Shown: in pieces, positions 22,299 through 34,065 of the stretch
Position numbering within the stretch: the first letter of the stretch is position 1
How the letters are laid out: each line of letters opens with the position of its first letter
Assembly: GCA_027924585.1 (NCBI GenBank)
Contig: BSBM01001436.1
Span: forward strand, 1,612,001-1,676,000
Source: Larix kaempferi
Lineage: Eukaryota; Streptophyta; Pinopsida; Pinales; Pinaceae
Direction of reading: 5' to 3'
Length of the DNA stretch: 64,000 nucleotides
Notes under the pieces: model-generated
The model's input: only the letters and a program-made list of their open reading frames with translations
Told to the model about the DNA's origin: nothing
The model's database searches: none
Position numbers and translations under genes: made by a program

Positions 22299-23004
22299 TG
22301 TGAAGAACCTGCAATAATTAATTAATGAAAACACACGAGATATCAGAAATAAAAGAACTCAGAATCACTTTTATATTGATCACAGGCCACTTCGACAAGG
22401 AAACCTCCTTTGAGCAACCTCAATACAAATAACTTCATGGTGCCTTCATAGGCCTCAACACACACTTATATACTAAGTATAGGCCAATACTATGGGTCAA
22501 AACCATGGGCCAATACAAACTATGGATCAACAATACTATGGGCGACTTATAAAGCATATGCGCCAAACAACAATAGCACAACTATGGATCAACAAATACT
22601 ATGTGACAACTTCAAAGCATATGCGTCCAACAACAATATACTAACAAAATAAATAGAAGGGTTGACATGGGTTCCTAACAAAGAATCACTTTTATTGATC
22701 GCAGACCACTTCGAGGGGGCAACCTCCTTTGAGCAAGCTCAATACAAATAACTTCACGGTACCTTCATTGGCCTCAACACACACTTATATATTAAGTCTA
22801 TGCCCAATACTATGGGTCAAAACCATGGGACATACAATACTACGGGACGACTTACAAACAATATGCGTCCAATACTATTGGTCAATACCATGGGATAATA
22901 TAAACTATGGATCAACAAATACTACGGGATGACTTACAAAGCATATCCGTCCAACAACAATATACTAACAAAGTAAAGAGAAGGGTTGACACGGGTTCCT
23001 AACA

Positions 23005-25519
23005 TCCCCTCTCCCTTAGAAAAAGCTTTGTCCTCAAAGCTTTAGTTGTGGAAATTGATGCAGAATCTGAAGGAGTGGTTCCCCTGTGGCATCCTCGGGT
23101 GGCATTCCGGGCCACTAACGCCTTTGGAGTTTCAGGGAGGATTGCTTGAAAGGTTGTAGACGAAGAAGAACCATATCAGCTACGTGAAAAGTGCGCTCAG
23201 AACGGTCCTGATCGGCTTGTTGTTTCAGTCAAATTTTGGCCATGTGAAGATTGTCCTGCAAAATGAGAAGAATATGATCGCGGTTTCGAAGAACCAAGTC
23301 AATTTCCTAAACTGGGGAGATACTGAGGGTGTATGGAAGAAGAACTGGTGGTGTCTGTCCATAGACTACTTCATATGGTGTCCTTTTAGATGTGGTATTG
23401 TACCACTAGAGCGCTTCTAGGAAATCCATAGAAATAGTTTTCCAAATCTCTGTAGGGATGGGAAAGGGTTCGAGTAGTCCCAAAAGGAGTGTCGTTTCAC
23501 CCTGGTTGACCTGGAAAGTGATCACAATCAGCCACCATCTATTGAATTGTCATTTCCAGTCCCTACCAAAAGAAGTTACATTGTTCCCGGTCATATAGTT
23601 TGAGGAACCCAGAGTGCCCTGCTTATGAATAAGCATGGAGTTCATAGAAGAGATAGCCTTGTTGAACAGATTGCAACCAATTTGGAACAAGCAGAGAAAT
23701 AGCTATAAGAGAAACTGGGTCATCAAATGTGCAAGAAGGAGCATCTGCCATCATATTGTCCTTACCCTTCTTGTAAGTGATCGCATAGGCATAACCCATG
23801 AGTTGGATAACCCATTTTAGGTGTGTTGGGGAGGAGACCCATTGTTCCAGGAAATTTTCCAGACTCTGGAGATTAGTATTGATGCAGAAATAATCCCCTA
23901 ATAGGTATGGCTTCCACTTCTGTACTGCATGCAAAATAGCCATCATTTCTTGTTGAGATGTAGATGCGGCTAAATTCTTACCGGAAAGGTCTCTTGAAGG
24001 TGGCAAGCTCACTGGTTCGGCAAAGACACCTGCATATCTATCCAAGAAAGTAGTGGAGACCGTTGATGGGTGCATCTGAATGGAATGGAGCTAAGCAATG
24101 ACACCATGTGATATCTTCTCAACGATCTTTTCTAGGTGATGTGAACTGATGATGCGGAGAGACCCTGGTTGTAAGCCCATAAATTTGTGTTGTTTCCCAT
24201 TGACTAAAAACTGCATCCAAAGTTCAGCAAAATCCCATAAGATGGGGCCAAGAGTGCGTAACCATTGAATTCCCAAAACCACGTCACATTCGCCTAAGGA
24301 CAAGGAAAACATGTCAGAACACAGGTTATAATCTTCCAGAGAGATACGCACATTGTGACACTTCCCCTTGCAAGGTAAGGTGCCCCCATTGACAATCATG
24401 ACTTCAAAGTTAGAGCAAATATGGACAAAACAATCAACCTGTTTGGCGATCCGATGGTCAATGAAATTATGAGTGCTACCATAATCAATGAGTATTGTAA
24501 GAAGGATCTTCTTGAAGTAACCCCTAACCCGCATTGTTTGGGGGGTGGTGACATCGGATAAAGCATGGAGAGATATCTCTGGTTGGTCGTCCTAATAGGG
24601 GGGGTCAACAGGCGGCTGTTGAATGTCGACCTGATCATCTATAGTGTATAGAGCGTCTTCACAAGGTTCAGAGGCAGGAAGACAATCCACATCCAAGAGA
24701 TAGAGTTGTTTCGCAACACATCTATTCCCCCAAGTGAATTTCTCATCACAATTATAACAAAGCCCTTTTTTCTCGATGTGCCCACATCTCTGCTTCAAAC
24801 AAATGCTTGATAGGAGTTGGTCGAGGAGATGGCGTGATGGGAGGTCGTTGGGAACCCATATTTCTGAAGGGAACAAAGGTGGGTTTGGAGCGTTGTTGGG
24901 ATACAATCTTGTCCTCTGCCAACTTAGCCAACCCTAGGACTTCCATCATTGTGTTAGGACATAACATTTTAACCTCTTACCAGATTTCATCCTTGAGACC
25001 ATTGATAAAACAACTCCTGTAGAATTCATCAGACAATCCTTCTATGTGATTGGCTAGTTTCTCAAATTCTGTCTGATACTCTCTCACAGTGCTAGTTTGG
25101 CGAAGTTTAGTGAGTGCTCCTGTGAATTCATCAAAAGCACTAAGACCAAACCATTGCAAAAGGAGTTGGAAAAAATCTGTCTAGTTTGGCTCGTGATGAG
25201 CTTTGATGTACCAATGGTGCCATTGCAGGGCTTCCTATTCCAAATGAAAGGATGCAAGTGGAACTTTCTGGACATCAAAAGTATTATGCAAACTGAAATA
25301 TTGGTCTTCCCGGTATATCCATCCAGTTGGATCAGTACCATTGAAGTGCGGAAATTCAAGCTTCGGCCCACAAAAATTGCTAGAAGAAGAGAACCCAGTG
25401 GCTGCAGAAGATTCTAGCTGTCGGTAATTGTTCATGGCTGAATGCTGAAGATGGAGGCTGAGAAATTTTTCATCCAAATCTTGGATTTTGGTTTGGATGG
25501 CTGCAAGTGCTTCCTCCAT
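23005..25519 (-). pseudogene. Gag-pol remains of the outer gypsy element, same deletions
   Basis: From 25519: MEEALAAIQTKIQDLDEKFL and the capsid pattern FPHFNGTDPTGWIYREDQYF. Next come the zinc knuckle CYNCDEKFTWGNRC (the histidine is replaced by Asn) and protease LIDYGSTHNFID (the Gly of DSG and its Ser are altered to Asp-Tyr-Gly). It then reads DRYAGVFAEPVSLPPS, jumping straight to KNLAASTSQQEMMAILHAVQ. Integrase again reads MDFLEAL followed by WYNTTSKRTPYE. So the RT and integrase deletions have the same junctions as the inner copy. Numerous stops and frame changes make it inactive. Confidence 0.88.
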
Positions 25520-26598
25520 GGTTTTTTCTCCTACGTGGGTGACAACCCTAACCAGGAGTTTTTTTTTTATTTTTACTTTTATTTTTTATGAGTGGGTAGA
25601 AAAACAAAAACAGAAGGTGTTTTAGTAAAGGAAAATTTGGATTTGGGAAAAACTCGGATGGGTATTTTGGGTTTGACTAGGTTTTGGACACTTTTTGATG
25701 GACAAGGAAGCAAAAAAATGAGGATTTCAGAAGCGAGGTGAAAGAATGAGAAAATTTGTCAGAGAGGGACAAAGAAGCAAAATTAGGGAATGAACACGGT
25801 GACAAAATTTGGAAGCGAGTGGGTGAAAATTGAAGAAGTTATAGAAAACCCTAAAAATAGACAACTGTGAGATTTCTGGATTTGGCAAAGAGAATTTGGG
25901 ATAGGGTCCTCAGGAATGAAATATGCAGAATGGGATTGCAGGGGTTTTAGTGAAGTTTCAGGGGAAATAGAGTTAAAACAAAGGAGATATGGCAGAAAAA
26001 TAGTTTTTTTCTTTTCTTTTCAGAATGGATCTGAAACGACTTTGAATGGATCGAAAATGGCTGGATCTGAAACGACTTTCAGAATAGATCTGAAACGACT
26101 GGATCTGGAATGGCTTTCAGAATGGATCTGAAATGGCTCGGAAACGGCTGAATCAGAAACCACGCGGAAGTGACCAGCAATAGATCAACTGAAAATAGTT
26201 ATGGACCCCAGGTATGCTCGGATTCCTAACAGTTCAGGGGTTTCACTCGGCCACCAATGCTATCTAATAGCTTGCGTATTGGGGCAGTACCCCTCAATCC
26301 ACGACTCAGGTAAAACTGATAACCGCTTTGCCACAAACGACAACTCTTGGCTTACCTCACGGGCGGGAACTAGTCAATCAGGTAGGGGTCATTTCCCTTT
26401 TCACTGGCAGGTCCTCTCAATGGGTCAGCTCGGGGTTCCTGTGGTACTCCTCATAATGAGTTTTAGGGATTATGCCCAAGTACTTCCCACAATTAAGCGG
26501 ATAGGGATTATTCCCAGATCCGAACTTGCAACAGATGCGAAAAAAAATTTTGGTAGAAATTCCACCCAATGAGGCCAAGAAAGTGCTCTGATACCAGA
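25520..26598 (-). other. Leader of the outer gypsy element, with minisatellite
   Basis: Non-coding leader. Bases 26020-26160 hold about six variants of GGATCTGAAACGACTTTCAGAAT, expanded relative to the sister element. A perfect initiator-tRNA primer-binding site lies at its 5' end next to the LTR. Confidence 0.65.
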
Positions 26599-26983
26599 TG
26601 TGAAGAACTTGCAACAATTAATTAATGAAAATACAGGAGATAACAGTTATAACAAAACTCAGAATCACTTTTATTGATCGCAAGACACTTCGAGGGGGAA
26701 ACCTCCATTGAGCAAGCTCAATACAAATAACTTCATGGTACCTTCCTTGGCCTCAACACACACTTATATACTAACTCTATGCCCAATACTATGGGTCAAA
26801 ACCATGGGACATATAATACTACGGGACGACTTACAAAGCATATGTGTCCAATACTATGGGTCAATACCATGGGCTAATATAAACTATGGATCAACAAATA
26901 CTACGGGATGACTTACAAAGCATATGCGTCCAACAACAATATACTAACAAAGTAAAGAGAAGGGTTGACATGGGTTCCTAACA

Positions 26984-29347
26984 CAAGAACCTCACTGCCA
27001 GATTTGTGGTCACAACCATTGTAAAACCTAGCTACAAAAAATATATTTGAAATCCATTAAAAACCATAAATGGAAGGTACTTGTATCTATTGGCAATGTA
27101 GGCATTATTTTTTTTTGATGTGTAATATCAAGGTGGGTACTCTTGTATAAGTTCCCAAAAATGGGGCTTAAACATTTAACGTATTTGTATTTGTGGGTCA
27201 ACTCTTGTACTTTGTTTTGAGAGATGGTGTATGTCCTTGATAAGGATAGCCCTGTGATCTATTTGGGTTGTTGGATTAACTATAATAGTTGCCTATAATA
27301 GTGGCTAGGAATATATTGGGGGATGTTGGTCAATGAAGTTCATTGTGTTTTCAAAGTGCTATTTAGAACCAACATGAATGGTGAGACCAGCAAGCTTTTG
27401 ATAAATTACTAGAGTTTTTCATGGTCAGTCAAGATTTTGATTCTCACTGCACTTCTATGTTCATCAAGGTTTTGTTTGAGAATTCAAGGAAACATATGTA
27501 GGATTTTAAGGTAGGTGGATGGTTTAATGGCAAGTTGTCTGATGGAATTTATTTTAATATTAAAACATAAAAATAGGGATTCAAAGGCTATGAGAATAAT
27601 CCCTTTCTAAATGAGTCCATATAAAATTTAGATAGATAGCTCAATGGAGGACAACTACAAATAACACTTTCTCAAAACAGGTGCAAGATCTGATCAACTA
27701 AAAACAAAAGAAAATGGAGAATGACATATCGAAAATTTGAGAAAATTGCAAATTATTGTTATATCAAAGTTTCACAATACATGTCCTTGGAAATTTAAGC
27801 TTGTCTTGGAAAATCTCCCTATGGAAATGTATAATCATGAGTCATTAGACAATATATTAAAAATTATTAATTACAAAGAACTGACATCGATATCATGTTG
27901 ATTTTTTTTAAAGTAAAAAATTTTAGGTTTGAAAGTTTATAGAAAATTGAAAAGTTTGTACATGTGACTACATTCAACTATATCTTAATAATGAGATCTT
28001 TCATGTTCAGTAAGAAAAATTTAATAATGAGATATGTCATGTTTAGTAAGCAAACTTGGAAAATGTTTGGAACATTCATTTTTTTCACATATGCATTTGC
28101 AAGGTTTCTTTGTAAAAATAAAAGAAAGATCTCATGTCATTAATTTTAATGGACAAAGATAGGTCATAAATGGTTGCAAATGGAAAGAGATACTTTTTAA
28201 GACTCTAGAATGGATGTGCAATTTTTTTTTTCAATCTCTACAAAATGTTGGGGCAATTATTTTATTGTGATAATGGTTATGCACGACTTTAAATAGATGA
28301 ATGTGTTCCAATACCAATTTTGGAGTTCATATTAGCAGCAAGACCAACACCCATGGCACTGATGTAGAGATGTTAGGAAGCCTATATTTTTGAGAAAAAT
28401 CCTTGAGCATGGACGACATAAGATAACTAGGAAAACAATTTATTTTTTTGCTACTCTCAAGTATACAATCTTGGATGTTAAATGTTAGTAATCTAATGGC
28501 ACAACTTGTGAGAGCAAGGGAAATCTAAAATGTTTCATTTAGAGAATTTCGGAGAATGCTCACTATTTGAAATGTAATTGTGCAGATTGTGGATGATTAA
28601 GCTAAATATAATGTTTTGTACAAATGCTTGTATAATTTTCGCTAACTATAAATGGAATTGCACTCTAAATATTTTAAATGTAAATCCTATTTGAGCACAA
28701 TATATGCATTGAGCAAATGTTATGGCTCCTTTGGTTCTTCTGTTACTTAATAGTCTGCCCATCAAACTTTTGGACTTGAATTGGCATGGTTATTTATAAT
28801 TTTCATGTCAATTGATTTATAGTGTACTCCTATCAATAGAGATATAAGCTGGCATCATCTACAGGTCATGAATATCCTTGAAGAAATTTACAATTAAATA
28901 GGCTTTCATATATAAAAAAATGATTATATTATATGCAAATACTTTTGCACAGAGAATTCTCTTATTGAAGCTTCCTTGTTGTCAATAATTAGATTTATTT
29001 CAAAAATTAAAATTCACATACTTTTATGCTTTACACATTTCAAAAGGGGTGATGCGATAGGAATGCTGGTGGTTTATCTTTTCAATTGCAGAAATTGGCG
29101 TTAGCTATTTTGACAAATATTTGGTGAAATTGTGAAGAAATATACCTTTATAATGTCCTTTCCATGCTGTCCATTTTATTGCAATATATACCATTTGTAT
29201 AATGTTGTGGTGCAATTTGTACCATACATAGTCCATATTCATAAAATTCTCTAGCTTTGTTAACAAATGGTGATAAAAAAATTGCAAAAAAATCTATGAT
29301 GTGTTACTCATAAGTTGGCTTATTATTGGTATGCATTTAACTAAACA
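26984..29347. other. Unassigned 2.4-kb AT-rich region
   Basis: No gene is supported. Near 26995 a short reading CQICGHNHC resembles part of a gag zinc knuckle but has no coding context. The rest has no recognisable motif or repeat. Confidence 0.3.
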
Positions 29348-29850
29348 TTTAGTCTAAGGCATGCCATTTGTTTCTTGGGTCTGTGTTTGGAGAGGGTTGA
29401 AATTTCCAAAATGAGGGACCTGTGATCATGTGGGATGTTAGCACAATATCATTTAGTTTAAGGCATGCCCTTGGTTTGTTGGCCCTGTGTTTGGAGAGGG
29501 TTGAAATTGCCAAAATGAGGGACCTATGATCATGTGGGATGTTTGCACAATATCATTTTGGAATTAAATCTGCATGGATTCCAAGGATTGATAATTCCAG
29601 GCCATGCACAATATATGATGAAATTGCCAAAATGAGGGACCTGCGATCGTGTGGGATGTTTTCACAATATCATTTAGTCTAAGGCATGCCATTGATTTCT
29701 TGGGTCTGTGTTTGGAGAGGGTTGAAATTGCGAAAACGAGGGAACTATGATCATGTGGGATGTTTGCATAATATCATTTTGGAATGAAATCTACATGGAT
29801 TCTAAGGGCTGATAATGCCATGCCATGCACATTTTGATGGAATTTATTAC
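29348..29850. repeat. Complex tandem repeat, 104-bp and about 221-bp periods
   Basis: Units starting TTTAGTCTAAGGCATGCC occur at 29348, 29452 and 29673. Each carries GTTTGGAGAGGGTTGAAAT, AAATGAGGGACC and CATGTGGGATGTT. The second unit has an extra section with TTTTGGAATTAAATCTGCATG and an incomplete third copy of the GAGGGACC part, and that section recurs after the last unit. This suggests unequal crossing-over within a longer repeat. Confidence 0.8.
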
Positions 29851-29882
29851 TTGTTTACCACATAATTGTTCATAGAACATAA

Positions 29883-30425
29883 TTATAAAAAACAATTATG
29901 AAACCCAAATTCATTAGAATAATAGTATTTCCAATCATCTGTGGAGAGATAATTGCAGTCTGAATTTAAACCCTCGCTCTTACTTAGAAACAACCTGTCC
30001 TGCTTTTCCTTGAAAGACACAGAGCCTGATTCACCTATGTCGTCTTTTTCCAGTAGCGATTCAATAATTGTGTTATTTTCTAGTTGGTTTGCTACTTCCT
30101 TTACATGGAAGCTCATGTTATTTTGAATGTCAGAAGCGTTTGAATTCTAGTCTGAATTTCCATCTGCATATGGTGTGCGACTACAGAAGAGTTTCCAGCC
30201 ACAATAAACAACGATGGAAGAAAGAGCTCCAAGTAGAGGCAATTGATTCATCCTTTCCTCCTTGGAGGCCATGCCTACTATCACCCCCACCACCAATGCC
30301 CCCACCAATCCTGCATTTTAGTTTTTTTCCATATCCACTCCATGATGAATGTGCAGCTTGAAAAATCCATTTTAACGAACTCAGGAGGGATGGGGAGGTT
30401 GGTAAGGGCATTAAATTTTCCATGA
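29883..30425 (-). pseudogene. Possible LINE ORF1-like coding remnant
   Basis: On the minus strand, frames from 30423 (MENLMPLPTSPSLLSSLKW, a Gly-rich GGGIGGGGD) and from 30116 (MSFHVKEVANQLENN, EKDDIGESGSVSFKEKQD, CNYLSTDDWKYYYS) lie in tandem. The last motif recurs at 17110. Plant L1-type elements have poorly conserved ORF1 proteins starting in this style, but no zinc knuckle or RNA-binding domain is visible. The assignment is tentative. Confidence 0.3.
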
Positions 30426-30697
30426 TGGATCCTCAGGTGATGGGAACACAACTCTGACTAATTTTATATGGTCCAACCTAGCTCTGCAGGAAAGATTTGA
30501 TGTGTACATCGAGATGTTAGAACACAGTGATAGGGCAGAGGACAACCGCTAGTGGGAGTGAAGTGGTTTTATGGAAATACGACTGAGAGAAAATGGGACG
30601 TTTTAGTTTTCCCATATCCCTCTCCTATGTTAACCACCAACATCATCATCATACTTGTTTACTTTTTCATTAACATTTTTTAGATAACATCTTTTTT

Positions 30698-32105
30698 GTG
30701 TGAATAAGATAGTATCATTCTATTACAGAAATAAAGAGGAATTATACATAATGTTACAAAAAGCTTCTCCCTTGAGCAAGATCAAAATCCTTTCATCACC
30801 CTCCATATCCAGAACCTTAGTCCCAAAATGCCCCTATACAGAGAAGGGATGATAATTGTTTAACAAATAGTTCAAATTCATCCCATCTTCTAGCCCTTAG
30901 CCATAAGCCCTTCCCCATGGTCCCCAACTGAACAAAAAAAGGTTGTTCAATAATTTCCTGCCCACAATAGCACCATAGGCCTACCCGCAACCAATGTAAC
31001 ATTAAGACATAACAAAACATACAAGACTTGAATTGTTTCCCCAAAAATAGACTCCTCTAGGAACATTACCAAAGGATTTTCAAATTTCCCAATTGTAAAA
31101 AAAACAAGACAAACCTGTATGACTGCATAACCAGAATGTGCATTCACGGAGCTTGGTCGGCCACTGCTGGAGGCTGCTCCTGCTGCTTCTCATCTTCATT
31201 GGTCCGCTCTTGGTTTGATCATTCATTTGGTTGGGGATAATTGTGGACTGATGAAGGTGCGAAGGAGGCTTTCGCTATACCCCACACTCCCTCCATCTCC
31301 ATGACGCTGTGCAGAAGGTATTCCTTTGCATTTCCCAGAAATTACTGCACCGGGTCTCCAAAACTAACCCACTCCATCATGATTTTAGCAGTAATCTTCC
31401 TTAGAATCCAATAAGTATCCAACATCGCCGCTGACCCCTTCTCATCAATATTCCTTTGCATCTCTTCCCCCTCCATCTGATATATGGATTCGTCGATGCC
31501 CTACGAGACACCCTCCATGTATTATTTTTCAACATGCTCCTCTACCACCCGACGTTCATCTCTCCATATTCTCCCCCGATGATTTCGCATTCGTTGTCGT
31601 GGGGCCATCCCAACACTGTTGGTTAACACAGGTCCTCTATTTCTTATCATCCCCTTACCCATCAACTTCTAAGCTAGTTCAAAGCATGGTGGTCTCGCTT
31701 TCCTATTAGCCTTCTTAAAGTGCCCCGCCTCGCCTTTTCCTTCAAGCTCCCATTTACTTGTTTCATCAAATCATCCATAATGAAAATTAATTCTCCTAGT
31801 TCATGCCCCCCGTTGAACCAATTATCTTTTTTCTCTCTCCCATAACGACCCATCGTTCCCATGTACCAACTCTTCAATACGCTCTGCATCATTGCCTTAG
31901 CTAATGTTTTTCCATTTTGGCTCTTCTTCAACATCCCCTCCTTTCTTAACGACCGTGTCCTTTACCTGTCCTTCATCTGCTCAACAATTAATGCATTCAT
32001 CCTCCGTCTACCGGGAGTCCTACATCCAACAGTGCAACTCCATTCTCCATCAACACGTTGCCCTCTGCATGCACTCCTGCTGCCACGTTAACACCAGCAT
32101 CCGGA
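30698..32105 (-). mobile_element. Putative retroposed insertion flanked by direct repeats
   Basis: The 1.4-kb segment is flanked by ATTTTTTAGATAACATCTTTTTT (about 30675) and ATTTTTTTGGATAACATCTTCTTT (about 32106), consistent with a target duplication. On the minus strand the 3' end is followed by an A run. Minus-strand frames include MLKKSQNGKTLAKAMMQSVL and EWVSFGDPVQ, with stops. I do not recognise the protein; LINE ORF1 or a mobilised host sequence are both possible. Confidence 0.4.
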
Positions 32106-32249
32106 ATTTTTTTGGATAACATCTTCTTTGACATGTTTATTTTCTTTATTTCTCTTAAAAAATTCATACCTATAAAGTATAAATAGTATAAATATTAATT
32201 CAATAAATATGGGAGTTAAATAGTAAAAGTATTAATTTAATAAATATGA

Positions 32250-33260
32250 GAGTTATATATATATAACATGGGTATGCTTGTTAACACCTACAAAACTAAA
32301 GTCATGATTATCAAGTCCAAGAAAGACACTTACATTAATTTTGAATAAACCTTGTAATGTGGGATAAAAATAAGTTCATTTTTTAAACTCTCGTCACTCA
32401 TGTTATCTTGTACGGTTATGAATTTTGGGGTTGCAACATCTCTCGAGAATCTAGAGAAATATTGAGCAAATTCAAAAGTGTTTTATCACGCATAACCTCA
32501 TAATAAAAAGCAATACACCCTATCATATTCTACTTATAGAAGTGGGTCTTCCCCCCATCGAAAGCATCACTATGACTATGTACTTGATGTACAAGTACAT
32601 GATAAATAACATGGAAGACCAGAGAATTGCTAAAATTACTTTGAAATCCATTCAAGACCATCTACGACTCAAGGGAGGCTAGTATAAAGATTCCATAGCT
32701 TGGTTAAACTATTTGGGGATTAACGAAAATGCCACTTTGAAAAATATCAACAACATTAAAAATACTATCACATCTAAGTTTAAAGAAAAATGCGGGACAA
32801 TAAAGATTTAGAGGTTAAAATACAATTAATATACTACAAGGAGGTCATTCACCCTAATCTAAAAGATCAAAAGTATCTCTCTATCTTAACCAGTCTGAAG
32901 AAAAAATTAATATAGTCAAGATAAGAACAAACTCCTATGAGCTTCATAGTGAAACAAGGAGCTAGACAATTCCTAAACACTGTGGGTGAAAAGGATTTGC
33001 TGACTATGTGAGACTATGAAAGTTGAGGATGAAAGTCACTTTCTCTTAGAGTGCCCTGGGTACACCCGATCACATTTTCATAATTTTTTCTACAATACTA
33101 TCCTCCATAATGTTCTAACATGCCAAAACTATGGAAACCAAGGAACGCTTCTTTCTAAGCTTTTTGACCATAGGAATAAAATTTTATAGCAATCCAAATA
33201 ATCCCTCTCTCTTCCTAAGTGGATCTTAGTGGATGTTCATCATCATCATCATCATCATCT
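32250..33260 (+). pseudogene. LINE reverse transcriptase C-terminal part with (ATC)n tail
   Basis: The plus strand, allowing for several stops and frame changes, encodes the end of a non-LTR RT. Recognisable pieces are VNTYKTKVMIIKSKKDTY (RT segment 7), LYGYEFWGCNISRES and MINNMEDQRIAKITLKSIQD. Next come LNYLGINENATLKNINNIKN and the C-terminal zinc motif C-x-LCETMKVEDESHFLLECP, whose first Cys is followed by a TGA. The element ends in a (CAT)n tract at 33236-33258. Simple-repeat tails of this kind are typical of RTE/CR1-like LINEs and not of L1. The catalytic part of the RT is missing to the left. Confidence 0.75.
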
Positions 33261-33267
33261 AACTCCC

Positions 33268-33299
<32 letters not shown>

Positions 33300-34048
33300 A
33301 CCCATTTAAAAATAATATTTTCCTTTTTTTTTGGGTACTTGCATGTCTATTTCTTCATATACACTTATTGTAGTTTAAACATAATATGGTTATTTGATTC
33401 ATTAGAATGATGTTTCAAACTATAAGTGAAAAGAATGTTGATATACTCTTTTCACTGTATCCTCTTAATATTATTAACCAAAAATAAAATAAAAATAATT
33501 AAAAAAATTCATATAATCTCATGTCTATTTCTTCATATATATTTGTTGTAGTTTAAACATAATTTGGTTCTTTGATTCATTAGATTGACGTTTGTAATAT
33601 AAGTGAAAAGAAAGTTTCTTTCCATTATATCCCTCTTAATATTATTAACAAAAAAAAAGTAACTTAAAAAATTCATATATGCTCATAAAATGACAAAATT
33701 AAAATTAAACGAAAAGTAATTAAAAAATCCCTCTTGGCTCATAAAATATAAAAAAATAAAACTAACATATATCCATTTTAAAACATAAAACATGTATATA
33801 TATCAAGCACAAAGAGGGATCAAATTTCGAGTTGTTTCACAACTTCCAACATATGTAAAATTGAATGTAACTTGAAATAAATGTATTGTATATGTTTGTT
33901 TCTTAGTACTACTCAAGGTTCAACTAATCATCAAATCCCTTATATTTTAACAGTCTAAATGGATTTTATGAGTTCTTAATGATATTGTACATTTAAATTG
34001 CTCTCTAATTCCAAGCTATTCCAAGACACGGTACTTCCAAAGTGCTAG
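33261..34048. other. AT-rich stretch with microsatellite
   Basis: A (TA)n and (GA)n tract lies at 33270-33298. After it, the phrase CATGTCTATTTCTTCATATA-TGTAGTTTAAACATAAT-TGGTT-TTTGATTCATTAGA occurs twice (about 33340-33410 and 33520-33590). This is a local duplication of about 180 bases. No gene seen. Confidence 0.5.
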
Positions 34049-34065
34049 TGTGCTCCTTGATAGTT

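Larger units (their letters stand above)
18472..22680 (-). mobile_element. Inner non-autonomous gypsy element, complete with both LTRs
   Basis: A 4,209-bp element with LTRs 18472-18856 and 22299-22680, inserted into the LTR of a related element. The target duplication AAGAA is at 18467-18471 and 22681-22685. The two LTRs differ at roughly two dozen sites by eye, so the insertion is not recent. The primer-binding site reads TAGTATCAAAGC, two G-to-A changes from TGGTATCAGAGC. The polypurine tract AAGGGAGAGGGGA precedes the 3' LTR. About 1 kb of leader separates the 5' LTR from gag. The internal region carries the same two deletions as the outer element. Confidence 0.92.
18406..26983 (-). mobile_element. 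Outer non-autonomous gypsy element, interrupted
   Basis: A minus-strand LTR element. Its 3' LTR is split: 18406-18471 and 22681-23004. Its 5' LTR is 26599-26983. LTRs start TGTTAGGAACCC and end GGTTCTTCACA on the coding strand. The primer-binding site just inside the 5' LTR contains a perfect TGGTATCAGAGC, matching initiator Met-tRNA. The polypurine tract is AAGGGAGAGGGGA. Flanking pentamers are CAAGG and CAAGA, one mismatch. Without the inserted sister element it is about 4.36 kb. It codes for gag, protease and RNase H pieces but not for an RT core or an integrase core. Confidence 0.85.

Noticed and set aside
26990-27030. Reading CQICGHNHC, like a zinc knuckle
   Set aside because: It is too short, lacks the spacing CX2CX4HX4C and has no gag sequence around it.
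33236-33300. CAT/TA/GA repeats as a possible CRISPR-like or satellite array
   Set aside because: A simple microsatellite at the tail of a LINE; there are no spacers.
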